From Candidatus Accumulibacter aalborgensis (lineage in GTDB: Bacteria; Pseudomonadota; Gammaproteobacteria; Burkholderiales; Rhodocyclaceae): a stretch of 64,000 nucleotides of DNA. The translations under genes and the position numbers were made by a program. The notes below the pieces were generated by a model, which saw nothing but the letters and a program-made list of their open reading frames with translations, was not told the DNA's origin and searched no databases. The stretch covers positions 62,001 to 126,000 of the forward strand of contig NZ_FLQX01000035.1 of NCBI RefSeq assembly GCF_900089955.1, given 5' to 3'. Shown here piece after piece: positions 50,624 through 60,347 of the stretch. How positions within the stretch are numbered: position 1 is the first letter of the stretch; the number at the start of each line of letters is the position of its first letter.

Positions 50624-52581
50624 GCAGCAGGCCCGTCGTCGCGCTCGAACACGGGGCAGTGCCCTGGCTGCTGGCCGTCGCCCTGGCCACCGCCGGTCCG
50701 CACGCCGGCCATCTGCCGCCGTGGCTGTCATTGCTCGTCGTCAGCGCCCTGCTGTGGCGCGCCTGGCTATGGCAGCAGCATCGCCGGCTACCCTCGCGCT
50801 GGTCGCTGGCCTTGCTGGTGGCCGGCAGCATCGCGGGAATCGGGTGGCAATTCCAGGCCCTGATCGGCAAGGAAGTCGGCGTTGCCCTGCTGGTCGTTTT
50901 CATGGCCCTCAAGCCGCTGGAAATGAACAGCCGGCGTGACGCGATGGTGGTCATCATGCTCGGCTATTTCCTGCTGCTGACCCATTACTTCTACTCGCAG
51001 AGCATCCCCACCGGACTGTGGCTGCTGGCCGCCATCGCCCTGCTCACCGGCACGCTCATCCGGCTGCACGGTGGCCAGCAACCCGTCGCGACCATCGGCC
51101 GCCAGGCCGGGCGCCTGCTACTCCAGGCGCTGCCTTTCATGCTCATTCTCTATCTCCTTTTCCCGCGCGTCGCCGGGCCGCTGTGGGGCCTGCCGCAGGA
51201 TGCCTATGGCGCCCGCAGCGGCTTGTCCGAGCAGATGTCGCCGGGGTCGATCAGCAGCCTGATCCAGTCCGGCGCGATTGCCATGCGCATCCGTTTCGCC
51301 GGCGAGCTGCCGGAAAAGTCCGATCTCTACTGGCGCGGCCCGGTCTTCGATCACTACGACGGACTGACCTGGCGCGCGCCTGCGGCGCCAGCCAGCCTGC
51401 CGCGGCGAGCCCCGGTGATCGAGGCCAGCGGCCGCTCGTATGCCTACACCAGCATCATCGAAGCCCACGACCAGCGCTGGTTACTGGCCCTCGACGTGCC
51501 GACCAAGCTGCCCCCGGAGAGCACCCTGGCGCCGACCCTCGAAGCCCTGTCGCGCGAGCCGCTACGCGTCCGCGGGCGGTTTTCGTTCGTCTCGGCGGTG
51601 GACTTTCGCGCCAACATCATTGAAGCACCGGCCACGCTGCAAGGGGCGCTGGCCCTGCCGCCGCAGATCAACCCGCGCAGCCGCGCGCTCGCCGGCGAGT
51701 GGCGGCATCTCCCGGCAGAGAAGATCGTGGCAGCGGCCCTGGCGATGTTTCGCCAGGAACGTTTCTACTACACGCTGCGCCCTCCCCTGCTCGGTGCCGA
51801 CGCGATGGACGAATTCCTGTTCACGACTCGCCGCGGTTTCTGCGAACACTATGCCTCGGCCTTCGTTTTTCTGATGCGTGCAGCAGACGTTCCGGCGCGC
51901 GTGGTCGCCGGTTACCAGGGCGGCGAGGTCAATCCAGTCGATGGTTATCTCACCGTGCGCCAATCCGATGCGCACGCCTGGGCCGAGGTCTGGCTCGCCG
52001 GACAGGGTTGGCTTCGCGTCGACCCGACAGCCGCTGTGGCCCCGTCGCGGATCGAGCAAGGCATCGCCGCCGCACTGCCCGAGGACGAGCCTTTGCCGAT
52101 CGTCGTCAGGCTAGACGCCGACTGGCTGCTGCAGCTTCGCAACCGCTGGGAGGCGGCCAACAACACCTGGAATCAGTGGGTGCTCGGTTATAATCCACAG
52201 CGTCAGCGTGAAGTCCTGTCGCGGCTCGGCCTGGCCAACTCCGACTGGCAAAACATGACCGCTTCGCTGGCCATCCTGTGCGCTGCGGTACTGTTGGCGA
52301 TCACCCTCTGGACCCTCCGACGACGGCGAGCCGCCGACCCGGTGCAGCGGGTGTGGCAAGAATACTGCGCACAGATCGGGCAACGGGGAATCAAACGCGC
52401 CGAATGGGAAGGACCCCTCGATTTCTCCAGACGAGTGGCGCGCGAAAGACCCGATCTTGCCGAACTCACCCGCCAGGCCGCCAGCCTCTACGCCGATCTG
52501 CACTACGGCCGCGGCGGCGGCGAACAAGCCCTGCGCCGGTTGAAGCAATGCGTACGCCAACTGCCACCCCGAAGGAGATAG
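50620..52581 (+). CDS. TgpA-like transglutaminase membrane protein
   Basis: The ATG at 50620 overlaps the DUF58 stop (ATGA) and gives 653 aa. Five to six N-terminal helices (DUF3488, about residues 10-190), then a large periplasmic part with a transglutaminase domain: RRGFCEHYASAFVFLMRAAD (catalytic Cys), then SDAHAWAEVWLAGQGWLRVD (His and Asp). A last membrane helix (ILCAAVLLAITLWTL) precedes a DUF4129-type cytoplasmic tail. In Pseudomonas TgpA is essential for growth; its target is unknown. Confidence 0.93.
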   Translation: MSSRPVVALEHGAVPWLLAVALATAGPHAGHLPPWLSLLVVSALLWRAWLWQQHRRLPSRWSLALLVAGSIAGIGWQFQALIGKEVGVALLVVFMALKPLEMNSRRDAMVVIMLGYFLLLTHYFYSQSIPTGLWLLAAIALLTGTLIRLHGGQQPVATIGRQAGRLLLQALPFMLILYLLFPRVAGPLWGLPQDAYGARSGLSEQMSPGSISSLIQSGAIAMRIRFAGELPEKSDLYWRGPVFDHYDGLTWRAPAAPASLPRRAPVIEASGRSYAYTSIIEAHDQRWLLALDVPTKLPPESTLAPTLEALSREPLRVRGRFSFVSAVDFRANIIEAPATLQGALALPPQINPRSRALAGEWRHLPAEKIVAAALAMFRQERFYYTLRPPLLGADAMDEFLFTTRRGFCEHYASAFVFLMRAADVPARVVAGYQGGEVNPVDGYLTVRQSDAHAWAEVWLAGQGWLRVDPTAAVAPSRIEQGIAAALPEDEPLPIVVRLDADWLLQLRNRWEAANNTWNQWVLGYNPQRQREVLSRLGLANSDWQNMTASLAILCAAVLLAITLWTLRRRRAADPVQRVWQEYCAQIGQRGIKRAEWEGPLDFSRRVARERPDLAELTRQAASLYADLHYGRGGGEQALRRLKQCVRQLPPRRR

Positions 52582-52582
52582 C

Positions 52583-53614
52583 TTGAACGGAAAACGACGC
52601 GCCACGCTGGGTCTTGTGCTGCTCGGCTGCCTGCTGCCCCTGTCCGGCCGCTGCGAGCCGGGACCAGGATTCAGCCAGGATCCGGAGGTCAGGGCCTTCA
52701 TCAGCGACATGCACGAACGGTACGGCTTCGATGTCGCCCACCTGACACGTCAGTTCGCCGCCATCCGGCCGAACGCCACCGTGCTGCGCGCCATACGCCC
52801 GCCGGCCGTTCCCGAAAAGCAGCGCTCATGGCAGCGCTACCGGGAGCGCTTCGTAAACAGTCGTCGCATCGACGGCGGCCAGCGCTTCTGGCAACACCAT
52901 GGAGCTACCTTGAAGCGAGCCGAGGCGATCTACGGCGTACCGCCCGAAATCATCGTCGCGATCATCGGCGTCGAGACCGAGTACGGTCAGAACATGGGCA
53001 GCTTCGGCGTTCTCGAAGCGCTCGCTTCGCTGGCCTTCAATTACCCGCCACGGGCCGAGTTCTTCCGCGGCGAACTGGAACAATTTCTGCTGCTGGCGCG
53101 CGAAAACGGCGTCAACCCGCTGGATATCAAGGGCTCCTACGCAGGCGCCATCGGCATTCCGCAGTTCATGCCGAGCAGCCAGCGTCGCTTTGCCGTCGAC
53201 TTCGACGGTGATGACCGTATCGACCTGCGCGCGAGCTCCGCCGACGCCATCGGCAGTGTCGGTCGTTTCCTGGAACAACATGGATGGCAGAAAGGCGCCC
53301 CGGTCGCCGTAGCGGCCACGGTCAACGGCGACCCCGGCGCGCTGCTCGCCGAGGGTATCAAACCCCGGCTGACGGTGCAGGAGATGGCCGACCAACGGGT
53401 GGTCGCCACTGGCGTCATCGCAGCGAGCGATGTCGACCGACCGGCGGCGCTGATCGACCTCGTCAGTCCAGGAGCCGCCACCGAGTACTGGCTCGGCTTC
53501 GACAATTTCTACGTCATTACGCGCTACAACCGATCGAGCTTTTATGCAATGTCCGTTTTTCAGCTCGCTGAAGCGCTGCGGGAAACCCGAGACCGGCTGG
53601 CTGGCGAACGCTAG
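52583..53614 (+). CDS. mltB: lytic murein transglycosylase B
   Basis: A 343-aa exported protein that starts at a TTG with AGGAGA upstream. Signal peptide RATLGLVLLGCLLPLSGRC. The catalytic Glu is in IVAIIGVETEYGQNMG, and GSYAGAIGIPQFMPSSQRRF is the conserved family block. It cleaves peptidoglycan glycan strands to 1,6-anhydro products. A Cys near residue 15 (LGC) could be lipidated. It lies 1 bp after the tgpA-like gene. Confidence 0.93.
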   Translation: MNGKRRATLGLVLLGCLLPLSGRCEPGPGFSQDPEVRAFISDMHERYGFDVAHLTRQFAAIRPNATVLRAIRPPAVPEKQRSWQRYRERFVNSRRIDGGQRFWQHHGATLKRAEAIYGVPPEIIVAIIGVETEYGQNMGSFGVLEALASLAFNYPPRAEFFRGELEQFLLLARENGVNPLDIKGSYAGAIGIPQFMPSSQRRFAVDFDGDDRIDLRASSADAIGSVGRFLEQHGWQKGAPVAVAATVNGDPGALLAEGIKPRLTVQEMADQRVVATGVIAASDVDRPAALIDLVSPGAATEYWLGFDNFYVITRYNRSSFYAMSVFQLAEALRETRDRLAGER

Positions 53615-53674
53615 GGCGAGCTGTAGTCGGTCAAACACGCAGAAATATCGGGTCACGCCAACCCGACCCACAGA

Positions 53675-54625
53675 CTAGAGCAGTTGGTCGCTGGTCACCC
53701 CGCCGCGCCGGATGATGCGGCGCAGCCGATCGATCGCTTCCGCCTGGATCTGGCGAACGCGTTCGCGGGTCAGATTCAGGTCGGCGGCGATTTGTTCAAG
53801 GGTGCTCGTCTCGATGCCGCCAAGGCCGTAACGACGCTGGAGGACCTGCCGCTGCTTTTCGCCGAGTTGCTCCAGCCAGCTCGTCAACAGCTTGCTCACT
53901 TCGCAGGACTGCAACAGTTCATCCGGATCGACCAGCTTGTCGTCGGCGATCAAATCACCCACCGTCTGGCCAGGGTCGATCTGCAGCGGGGCGTCGAGCG
54001 ACGCGGTCCGCTCGTTGAGCGTCAGCACGCGGAGCACGTCGTTGACTGGCCGGTCGATCAGATGAGCGATCTGTTCGGGACAGATGTGCCGTCCATTGGC
54101 GTACTCGAGATGACGTATGGCGCGCAGCACAAGGTTGATATCCTTGACCACATGGATCGGCAGGCGGATCGTTCGTGACTGATTCATGACCGCGCGGTCT
54201 ATGCTCTGCCGGATCCACCAGGTGGCGTAGGTAGAGAAACGGAAACCGCGCTCGGGATCGAACTTCTCGATCGCGTGGATGAGGCCGAGATTCCCTTCTT
54301 CGATCAGGTCGAGCAGTGCCATGCCGCGGTTGAGGTAATACTTGGCAATTGCCACGACGAGTCGCAGGTTGTGCTCGATCATTTTCTGCCGGGCGAGAAA
54401 CTCGCCGGCACGTGCCCGCCGTGCCCAGTCCGCCTCCTCGGCGGGCGAAAACAGCGGCTTGGCACCGATCTCGTTCAGGTAGTGCTGGGTGACGTCATTG
54501 AGCAGTTCTGCCTCCGGGGACGAGGAGAGATCGCCCCGCTCCGGCTCGGCAAGAGGCTCGTCCCCCGCATACTCCAGGTCGCGCAGGTAGCCCTCGAAAG
54601 GCTCGGCATCGAACTCCTCCGCCAT
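53675..54625 (-). CDS. rpoS: RNA polymerase sigma factor RpoS
   Basis: About 316 aa from the ATG at 54625 (MAEEFDAEPFEGYLRDLEY); a GTG at 54631 overlapping the nlpD stop would add two residues. Region 1.2 is VTQHYLNEIGAKPLFSP, region 2 is NLRLVVAIAKYYLNRGMALL then EEGNLGLIHAIEKFDPERGF, and region 4 ends with LNLTRERVRQIQAEAIDRLR. It is the general-stress and stationary-phase sigma factor. It lies after nlpD, so transcription may also start inside nlpD. Confidence 0.94.
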   Translation of the reverse strand: MAEEFDAEPFEGYLRDLEYAGDEPLAEPERGDLSSSPEAELLNDVTQHYLNEIGAKPLFSPAEEADWARRARAGEFLARQKMIEHNLRLVVAIAKYYLNRGMALLDLIEEGNLGLIHAIEKFDPERGFRFSTYATWWIRQSIDRAVMNQSRTIRLPIHVVKDINLVLRAIRHLEYANGRHICPEQIAHLIDRPVNDVLRVLTLNERTASLDAPLQIDPGQTVGDLIADDKLVDPDELLQSCEVSKLLTSWLEQLGEKQRQVLQRRYGLGGIETSTLEQIAADLNLTRERVRQIQAEAIDRLRRIIRRGGVTSDQLL

Positions 54626-54627
54626 GA

Positions 54628-55650
54628 TCACCGCTGCGGCAGATGCTTGAGCGGGTCGACCGGCTTGCCCTGACGCCGGACCTCGAAGTGCAGCTTGACC
54701 TGATCGGCGTCGGTGCTGCCCATTTCGGCGATCTTCTGCCCCTTGCTCACTGCCTGACCTTCCTTCACCAGGACGTTCTGGTTATGCGCGTAAGCGGTCA
54801 GGAAGGTGTTGTTGTGCTTGATGATCACCAGCTTGCCGTAGCCGCGCAGGCCGGTGCCGCTATACACGACCTTGCCGCCACTGGCCGCCAGCACGGCATC
54901 GCCGGCCTTGCCGGCGATATCGACGCCCTTGTTGCCGCCCTCCGTGAAAGTACCGATCAGCTTGCCATTGGCCGGCCAGATCCAGATCACTTCTTCGCTT
55001 CCCGCCGTCGTCTCGTCGGGCCTGGCCTCGGCCTGATACTCAGGCCTCGCCTCAGCCCGCGTGGCGGGCCTGGCTTCCGGCCTGATCTCCGGCTTCGTGG
55101 CTACCACCACGGGAGCGGCCGCGGTCGCGGCGGCGGCCGCCACCGGCTCGACCACCTTCGCCTGCGCTTGCGCCCGCGCCAGCGCCTGATCGGAGTATGG
55201 CTCCTTGCCCGCCTTGGGTTCGCGCTTCAGAGCGTCGCCAACGCCGCCGCTACTGCCGCTGCTGCTGCCGCCATTACTCGTGCTACCGCCAGAACTGAGC
55301 GCACGCTGCTCGACCGCTGACCCGGTGGTGATCGGCCGCACCACCACCGCGTCCGGGCTGCTCACCGCTCCCGGAGGCCTGACACGCAGCGCCTGACCGA
55401 CCAGGATGCGATTCGGATTCTCGATGGTGTTCCAGGCGACCAGATCCCTGTAATCCAGCCCATGATCAAGGGCAATCGAATACAGCGTGTCGCCCTTCTT
55501 GACGATATAGCCGTCCTTGATGGCCGGAGAAGCAAGCACTGGCGGGGCGCCATCGCCCCCCGGCGTCGGCGCTTTGCTGGCACAACCGGCCAGCACAAGC
55601 GCTGCCGCCAGGGCGACAAACCCTTTACCCTTGAACCGTTGATCCTTCAT
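54628..55650 (-). CDS. nlpD: NlpD-type LysM and degenerate M23 lipoprotein
   Basis: A 340-aa lipoprotein. Signal with lipobox ([12 protein letters not shown]), LysM domain (about 48-92, [20 protein letters not shown]), a long Ser/Gly/Ala and Arg-Pro-Glu linker, then an M23 domain. The first zinc-ligand His is replaced (NKGVDIAGK instead of HxGxD) and HxH is incomplete (AYAHNQN), as in activator-type NlpD. It activates a cell-division amidase rather than cutting peptidoglycan itself. Overlaps pcm by 4 bp and rpoS by a few bases. Confidence 0.92.
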   Translation of the reverse strand: MKDQRFKGKGFVALAAALVLAGCASKAPTPGGDGAPPVLASPAIKDGYIVKKGDTLYSIALDHGLDYRDLVAWNTIENPNRILVGQALRVRPPGAVSSPDAVVVRPITTGSAVEQRALSSGGSTSNGGSSSGSSGGVGDALKREPKAGKEPYSDQALARAQAQAKVVEPVAAAAATAAAPVVVATKPEIRPEARPATRAEARPEYQAEARPDETTAGSEEVIWIWPANGKLIGTFTEGGNKGVDIAGKAGDAVLAASGGKVVYSGTGLRGYGKLVIIKHNNTFLTAYAHNQNVLVKEGQAVSKGQKIAEMGSTDADQVKLHFEVRRQGKPVDPLKHLPQR

Positions 55651-56303
55651 TCGACTCCCGAGAGAAGCGGAACAAAACGAACCGCATCGAGACGCGTTTC
55701 GAGATAACCCTCAGCCCGGCGTTCGATCAAGGCCAAGTACTGGGTTGCGCCGCCGACCGGCAAGATCATTCTGCCCGCGGGCGCGAGTTGCCGCAAAAGC
55801 GCCGGTGGCACGCGCAACGCGGCGGCGGCGACGATGATGGTATCAAAAGGCGCCGCTTCCGGCAGGCCGAGTTGACCGTCGGCGTGCTTCAGGCGCACCT
55901 TGGTCTCTTTGATGGCGCGCAGGTTGAGCCTCGCTTTGGCGAGCAGCGGCTCGATCCGCTCGACCGCGTAGACCTCGTCGGTCAGTTGCGCCAGAACGGC
56001 CGCCTGGTAGCCACAGCCGGCGCCGATCTCCAGCGTCTTGCCGAGTTCGCGCCCGACATGCAGCGCTTCGATCATCCGCGCCACGACATACGGCTGCGAA
56101 ATCGTCTGCGCGAAGCCCAGCGGCAAAGCGGTATCCTCATAGGCCCGCGAGGCCAGCGCCTCTTCGACAAAGACATGCCGTGGCACGGCGGCGATTGCCG
56201 CCAGCACATCTTCGTCGACGATGCCCTTCTCGCGCAGTCGTTCGATCATGCGCGTGCGCGTGCGCTGCGAGGTCATTCCGAAACCGGAAACCGCGCCGCT
56301 CAT
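55647..56303 (-). CDS. pcm: protein-L-isoaspartate O-methyltransferase
   Basis: A 218-aa SAM-dependent repair enzyme that methylates isoaspartyl residues in aged proteins. The isoAsp-binding region [16 protein letters not shown] and SAM motif [18 protein letters not shown] are seen. The start overlaps the surE stop (ATGA), and its own stop overlaps nlpD by 4 bp. Full family length. Confidence 0.95.
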   Translation of the reverse strand: MSGAVSGFGMTSQRTRTRMIERLREKGIVDEDVLAAIAAVPRHVFVEEALASRAYEDTALPLGFAQTISQPYVVARMIEALHVGRELGKTLEIGAGCGYQAAVLAQLTDEVYAVERIEPLLAKARLNLRAIKETKVRLKHADGQLGLPEAAPFDTIIVAAAALRVPPALLRQLAPAGRMILPVGGATQYLALIERRAEGYLETRLDAVRFVPLLSGVE

Positions 56304-57043
56304 TGCGCCAGCCAGCCGCGCACCAGCGCCAGTTGCGCGTAGTGAGTCAGGTCGACCTGCAGCGGGGTCACCGAAACCTGATGCTGCTGTACGGCGTAAA
56401 AATCGGTCCCCTCGCCGGCATCCTGCGCGCCACCGGCAGCGCCGACCCAGTACACGGTTTCGTTGCGCGGCGACAGCGTGCGTACCACCGGCTCCGCCTT
56501 GTGGCGCTTGCCCAGCCGGGTGACGACCTGACCCCGCAGTTGCTCATAGGGCACATCGGGAACGTTGACGTTGAGCAGCGCCGGCTCAGGCAAGGCCTGG
56601 CGCTGCAGCAGACCGACCAGCTCGCAAGCCACCCGCGCTGCCGTCTCGAAATGTTCGCCCGCCTTGCTGCACAGCGAAATGGCCAACGACGGAACGCCGA
56701 GCAGGAAGCCCTCGGTAGCCGCCGCGACCGTCCCGGAATAGATCGTGTCGTCACCCATGTTGGCACCGATATTGATTCCCGAGACCACCATGTCGGGCAG
56801 TTCATCGAACATGCCGGTGACGGCCAGATGAACGCAGTCGGTGGGCGTACCATTGACGTAATAGAAACCACTCGCGGCGCGCCTGAGCGACAGCGGACGG
56901 TCGAGGGTCAGCGAGTTGCTGGCCCCGCTGCGGTCGCGTTCGGGAGCCACGACCGTGACCTCGGCCAGTTCAGCCAGCGCGCGAGCCAGATGCTCGATCC
57001 CGGGCGCGAAATAACCATCATCGTTACAGAGCAGGATCCGCAT
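56300..57043 (-). CDS. surE: 5'/3'-nucleotidase SurE
   Basis: The ATG at 57043 ([20 protein letters not shown]) gives 247 aa; the extra upstream residues are unsupported. NDDG and [20 protein letters not shown] are the metal-binding active site. It dephosphorylates nucleoside monophosphates. First gene of the surE-pcm-nlpD-rpoS operon, each step overlapping by 4 bp or so. Confidence 0.95.
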   Translation of the reverse strand: MRILLCNDDGYFAPGIEHLARALAELAEVTVVAPERDRSGASNSLTLDRPLSLRRAASGFYYVNGTPTDCVHLAVTGMFDELPDMVVSGINIGANMGDDTIYSGTVAAATEGFLLGVPSLAISLCSKAGEHFETAARVACELVGLLQRQALPEPALLNVNVPDVPYEQLRGQVVTRLGKRHKAEPVVRTLSPRNETVYWVGAAGGAQDAGEGTDFYAVQQHQVSVTPLQVDLTHYAQLALVRGWLAQ

Positions 57044-57364
57044 ATACCGTCCACAAACGTCCACGAACAGGAACCAACAGACAAGAAAACCGGCGGCTGG
57101 CCAGCCTTTTCACGAGAGAACAACGGCTTGTGGCAGCGATCAAGCGCCCTGATCCAGCCAGGGAGGAGCCCATTATAACCGCCTCAGCTCCGCGCTGAGA
57201 ACAGACTTGCCGCATGGCCCGAGAGGCGCAGCGGCGAGGCGCCACACTTCTCTGGCCTGTGAACGGCACCCCCTTGAAGGGGGCGTGATCCAGGGCATCG
57301 CCGATGCGCCTGCCTTCGAAGCCAATCGTGAGGGCCTGAAACCTCCTGTAGCCGATCCCTTGGC

Positions 57365-57763
57365 ATGAGGTACCTGCTCGATACCTGTACCGTCAGCGAC
57401 TTCGTCAAAGGTCAGCCCAATGTGCTGGCCCGGATCAAGGCCACCCCCCCGAGTCAGATTGCCGTTTCAGTGGTGACCTGCATGGAGATCGAGTTTGGCC
57501 TGTTGCTCGACCCGGAGCAAGCGCGAAAGCTCGCCCCGCTCATCGCCGCCTTTCTCGGCAGCCTGTCGACCCTGCCATTGACCGAAGCCGACGCGCAGGC
57601 AGCGGCGGCGGTTCGTGCCGCGCGTCAACGCCATGGACAGCCGATTGGCGCCTACGATGTCCTGATTGCTGGCTGCGGGCTGGCCCGCGGACTGATTGTC
57701 GTCACCGCCAATAGCGGAGAGTTTCAGCGGGTGAGCGGTTTGGTGGTGGAGAACTGGCGTTGA
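57365..57763 (+). CDS. vapC: VapC-type PIN-domain ribonuclease toxin
   Basis: A 132-aa toxin. Acidic site residues: Asp6 in YLLDTCTVSDF, Glu41 and Glu43 in VTCMEIEFGLL, Asp98 in GAYDVLIAG. The C-terminus has TANSGEFQRVSGLVVENW, close to the usual TxNxREFxRVxGL. No complete antitoxin gene is seen; the ATG overlaps a TGA (ATGA) of a short upstream frame that has no proper start. Toxin family is secure; function in the cell depends on whether an antitoxin still exists. Confidence 0.88.
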   Translation: MRYLLDTCTVSDFVKGQPNVLARIKATPPSQIAVSVVTCMEIEFGLLLDPEQARKLAPLIAAFLGSLSTLPLTEADAQAAAAVRAARQRHGQPIGAYDVLIAGCGLARGLIVVTANSGEFQRVSGLVVENWR

Positions 57764-57831
57764 GACCGACAGCGTGCTGCCGAACAGGTCTTCGCCAACG
57801 CTGTGGGGAGTGAAAGGGTGGCAGTACGGTC

Positions 57832-57853
57832 AGATGTGCGCTGGCGCACCGAC
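57832..57853 (-). promoter_or_regulatory. 22-bp palindrome-type site upstream of csbD
   Basis: On the minus strand reads GTCGGTGCGCCAGCGCAC then ATCT. It matches the shared element except near the ends and lies 96 bp before the csbD start. Confidence 0.5.
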
Positions 57854-57949
57854 GGCGTGGCGTTTTGTCGCGATGCTGCCCATGGCGCGTGGCGGAAAAC
57901 TGGTGCAACGCGCTTTCAATCGCCTCAATTCACCCTCAGGAGAAAAAAC

Positions 57950-58138
57950 GTGAGCAAGGATCAACTCAAAGGTCGAGTAAAGAAAGCCAAAGGCAAAGTC
58001 AAGGAAGTCACCGGCAAGATCGTCGGCAACAAGTCCCTGGAAGCCGAAGGGAAGCGCGAAGAAACCAGCGGCAAGCTACAAGCGGCCAGCGGTGATCTCA
58101 AGAGCGACCTGAAGAAAAGCAGCCAGGCACATATCTGA
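57950..58138 (+). CDS. CsbD-family stress protein, 62 aa
   Basis: A GTG (MSKDQLKGRVKKAKGKVKEV) follows CAGGAGA and gives 62 aa. The basic, Lys/Gly-rich repeat-like helix (GKIVGNKSLEAEGKREETSG) is the CsbD family signature. These proteins are strongly induced in general stress in many bacteria, with no known activity. A palindromic site lies upstream. Confidence 0.92.
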   Translation: MSKDQLKGRVKKAKGKVKEVTGKIVGNKSLEAEGKREETSGKLQAASGDLKSDLKKSSQAHI

Positions 58139-58158
58139 ACCCGTTCCTCCGTTGCCGC

Positions 58159-58185
58159 CGCGCCCGGAGTTGCCAGCCGGGCGCG
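58159..58185 (+). terminator. GC-rich hairpin after csbD (weak terminator)
   Basis: CGCGCCCGG, nine-base loop, CCGGGCGCG: a perfect nine-base stem 20 bp after the csbD stop. There is no T-run, so termination is uncertain. Confidence 0.4.
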
Positions 58186-58340
58186 CTGCGTTGCCTCCCT
58201 GACCCGGGCAGTCGCGTCGGCGACAATCCATTCCGGGTACGAAAGTGAAGCGGAGCGCTCAACCGCGTCACTGTGCCCGAGCAAGCGGCCCTTACCCTTG
58301 GTCGCGTCAGGAAAGTCTCTGCAAATTATCGGCAACGCGC

Positions 58341-58367
58341 TAAAGTTCTCCCGCACGCCGTCGTAAG
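58341..58367 (+). promoter_or_regulatory. sigma-28 (FliA)-type promoter of fliC
   Basis: TAAAGTTC (-35), an 11-bp spacer, then GTCGTAAG (-10), against the consensus TAAAGTTT-N11-GCCGATAA. It lies about 105 bp before the flagellin start, the right place for late flagellar gene control. The rest of 58186-58472 has no gene. Confidence 0.65.
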
Positions 58368-58472
58368 AGAAACTGTCAGCGAAGAAATCGCCACACAGGA
58401 TGGGCCGGCAAAAGCCTGAAGAGGCAAGTCACCGCAACCCAAAGTCTCTCTTACCCAGCCAGGAGAAGCAAA

Positions 58473-60260
58473 ATGCCCTCAATGATCGGTACAAACGTTG
58501 CCTCACTCAACTCGCAACGTAGCCTCACCTCGTCGCAGAATGCACTCGCGACTTCCCTGCAGCGCCTGTCATCCGGCCTGCGCATCAACAGCGCCAAGGA
58601 CGACGCGGCTGGCATGGCCATATCGACCCGGATGACATCCCAGATCAATGGTCTCAACCAGGCTTCGCGCAACGCCAACGACGGTATTTCCATGTCTCAG
58701 ACGGCCGAAGGCGGCTTGCAGAGCATCACCGACTCGCTGCAGCGGATGCGCGAACTCGCCGTGCAGTCGTCGAACGCCAGCAACACCAGCACGGACCGCG
58801 CCGCCATTCAGACAGAAGTCGACCAACTGGTACAGCAGATCAATACCGTCTCCGGCCAGACGGCATTCAACGGCGTCAAACTGCTCGACGGCAGCTTTAC
58901 CTCGCAGTCCTTCCAGATCGGCGCTAACTCGGGCGAAAAGATCACCATCGGCTCGATCTCCAGCGCCAAGGCTGATGCTCTGGGCGTTGGCACGACCTCC
59001 TCGTATTCGACGACCAACACCGGTGCAGCCGCTACCGGCAACATCTCCGCCGGTGGCATCACCGTCAATGGCTACGGGATTGGCCCGAGTACTCGCGACG
59101 GCGTCTCCGCTGCGGGAAGCAATGACAGCGCCCTCGCCAAAGCGGCGGCCTTCAATGCCGTGGCGGGACAGACGGGCGTCACGGCCACGGCAGGCGCCAC
59201 CACGCTGACCGGCGCAGCAAACAGTGCCCAGGTCGCTATTGCTGGCAATGCCACCGACAACCTCTATGTCAATAACGTCAAAATAGGTGCCATCGCAGCA
59301 GGCACCAATGCAACCACTCAGGGCGCCAACATCGCAGCCGCGTTCAATGCCGTTTCCGACCAGAGCGGCGTCACTGCCAGCTTCAACACCAGCACGGGAG
59401 CCGTTTCTCTGACCGCAGCCGATGGCCGCAACATCAGCCTGATCGGCACAGGCACCGGCGCAACGCTGGCGAACACGGGTCTGACGGTGGGAACCGGCGC
59501 CGCGATCACTGGCGCTGGTACCGCCGCCGTGGGAGCGTTAGCTGCCGGTGACCTGACGATCAACGGCTATGATGTCGGTGCAGTTTCTGCCGGTACCGAC
59601 GCCACGACTCAGGGTACCAACGTCGCAGCGGCCATCAATGCGCTGACCAGCAAGACCGGTGTCACGGCAACCAATTCCGCGGGCACAATCACCTTGTCAT
59701 CGGCGCTTGGGCAAGCCATCAGTATCAGCGGCAGTCTGACCAACCAGACCGCCACGGCAACGGCCACCGGTTTGAGCGCCAACCAGTTGGGAGCGTCCGC
59801 CACCGCGTCAACCAATGCCATTATCACGCGAGGGTCTATCCAGCTAAGCTCGTCGGGGAGTAGCGGTATTACCCTGGGAGGGTCAGACATTGCCCGAGCG
59901 GGGCTGACTTCAGCCTATACAGCAGCCACCGCGAGTTTCGGCGCCGGGATTTCGAGTGTCAATCTCACCACCGCCAGTGGCGCGCAGAACGCCATTGCCA
60001 CCATCGATTCGGCGCTGGCCAACATCAACTCGAGTCGAGCGAACCTCGGCGCGGTGCAGAACCGGTTCAGCAGCGTAGTCAGCAATCTGGCGACAACGTC
60101 GGAAAACCTGTCGGCGTCACGCAGCCGCATCATGGACACCGACTTTGCAGCGGAAACCGCCAGCCTCTCGCGCAACCAGATTCTGCAGCAGGCGGGTACG
60201 GCGATGCTGGCGCAAGCCAATTCACTGCCGCAGGGCGTCCTCGCGCTGCTACGCGGTTAA
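58473..60260 (+). CDS. fliC: flagellin with repeated Flagellin_IN-type insert
   Basis: A 595-aa flagellin. N-terminal D0/D1 (NVASLNSQRSLTSSQNALA, LRINSAKDDAAGMAIS) and C-terminal D1/D0 (RSRIMDTDFAAETASLSRNQ, QQAGTAMLAQANSLPQ) are well conserved. The middle holds three related units at about residues 193-245, 262-320 and 355-415, each of the form x-NGY/NNV-xxG-[TV]..GTxATTQG-xNxAAAxNA..SGVTA, as in Flagellin_IN repeats. This exposed region is expanded and Thr/Ala/Gly-rich. AGGAGAAGCAAA precedes the ATG. Confidence 0.96.
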   Translation: MPSMIGTNVASLNSQRSLTSSQNALATSLQRLSSGLRINSAKDDAAGMAISTRMTSQINGLNQASRNANDGISMSQTAEGGLQSITDSLQRMRELAVQSSNASNTSTDRAAIQTEVDQLVQQINTVSGQTAFNGVKLLDGSFTSQSFQIGANSGEKITIGSISSAKADALGVGTTSSYSTTNTGAAATGNISAGGITVNGYGIGPSTRDGVSAAGSNDSALAKAAAFNAVAGQTGVTATAGATTLTGAANSAQVAIAGNATDNLYVNNVKIGAIAAGTNATTQGANIAAAFNAVSDQSGVTASFNTSTGAVSLTAADGRNISLIGTGTGATLANTGLTVGTGAAITGAGTAAVGALAAGDLTINGYDVGAVSAGTDATTQGTNVAAAINALTSKTGVTATNSAGTITLSSALGQAISISGSLTNQTATATATGLSANQLGASATASTNAIITRGSIQLSSSGSSGITLGGSDIARAGLTSAYTAATASFGAGISSVNLTTASGAQNAIATIDSALANINSSRANLGAVQNRFSSVVSNLATTSENLSASRSRIMDTDFAAETASLSRNQILQQAGTAMLAQANSLPQGVLALLRG

Positions 60261-60347
60261 GCGGTTCGGCCTAAATAGCAGTACCATCGGGAGCGCAGTC
60301 GTGGCAACGCGGTCGTGCTCCCGATTATCTTCCTCAAGGAGGACAAG

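Noticed and set aside
54628-55650. Missing zinc ligands in the M23 domain as a sign of decay
   Set aside because: Loss of these residues is normal for NlpD-type amidase activators, and the operon is intact.
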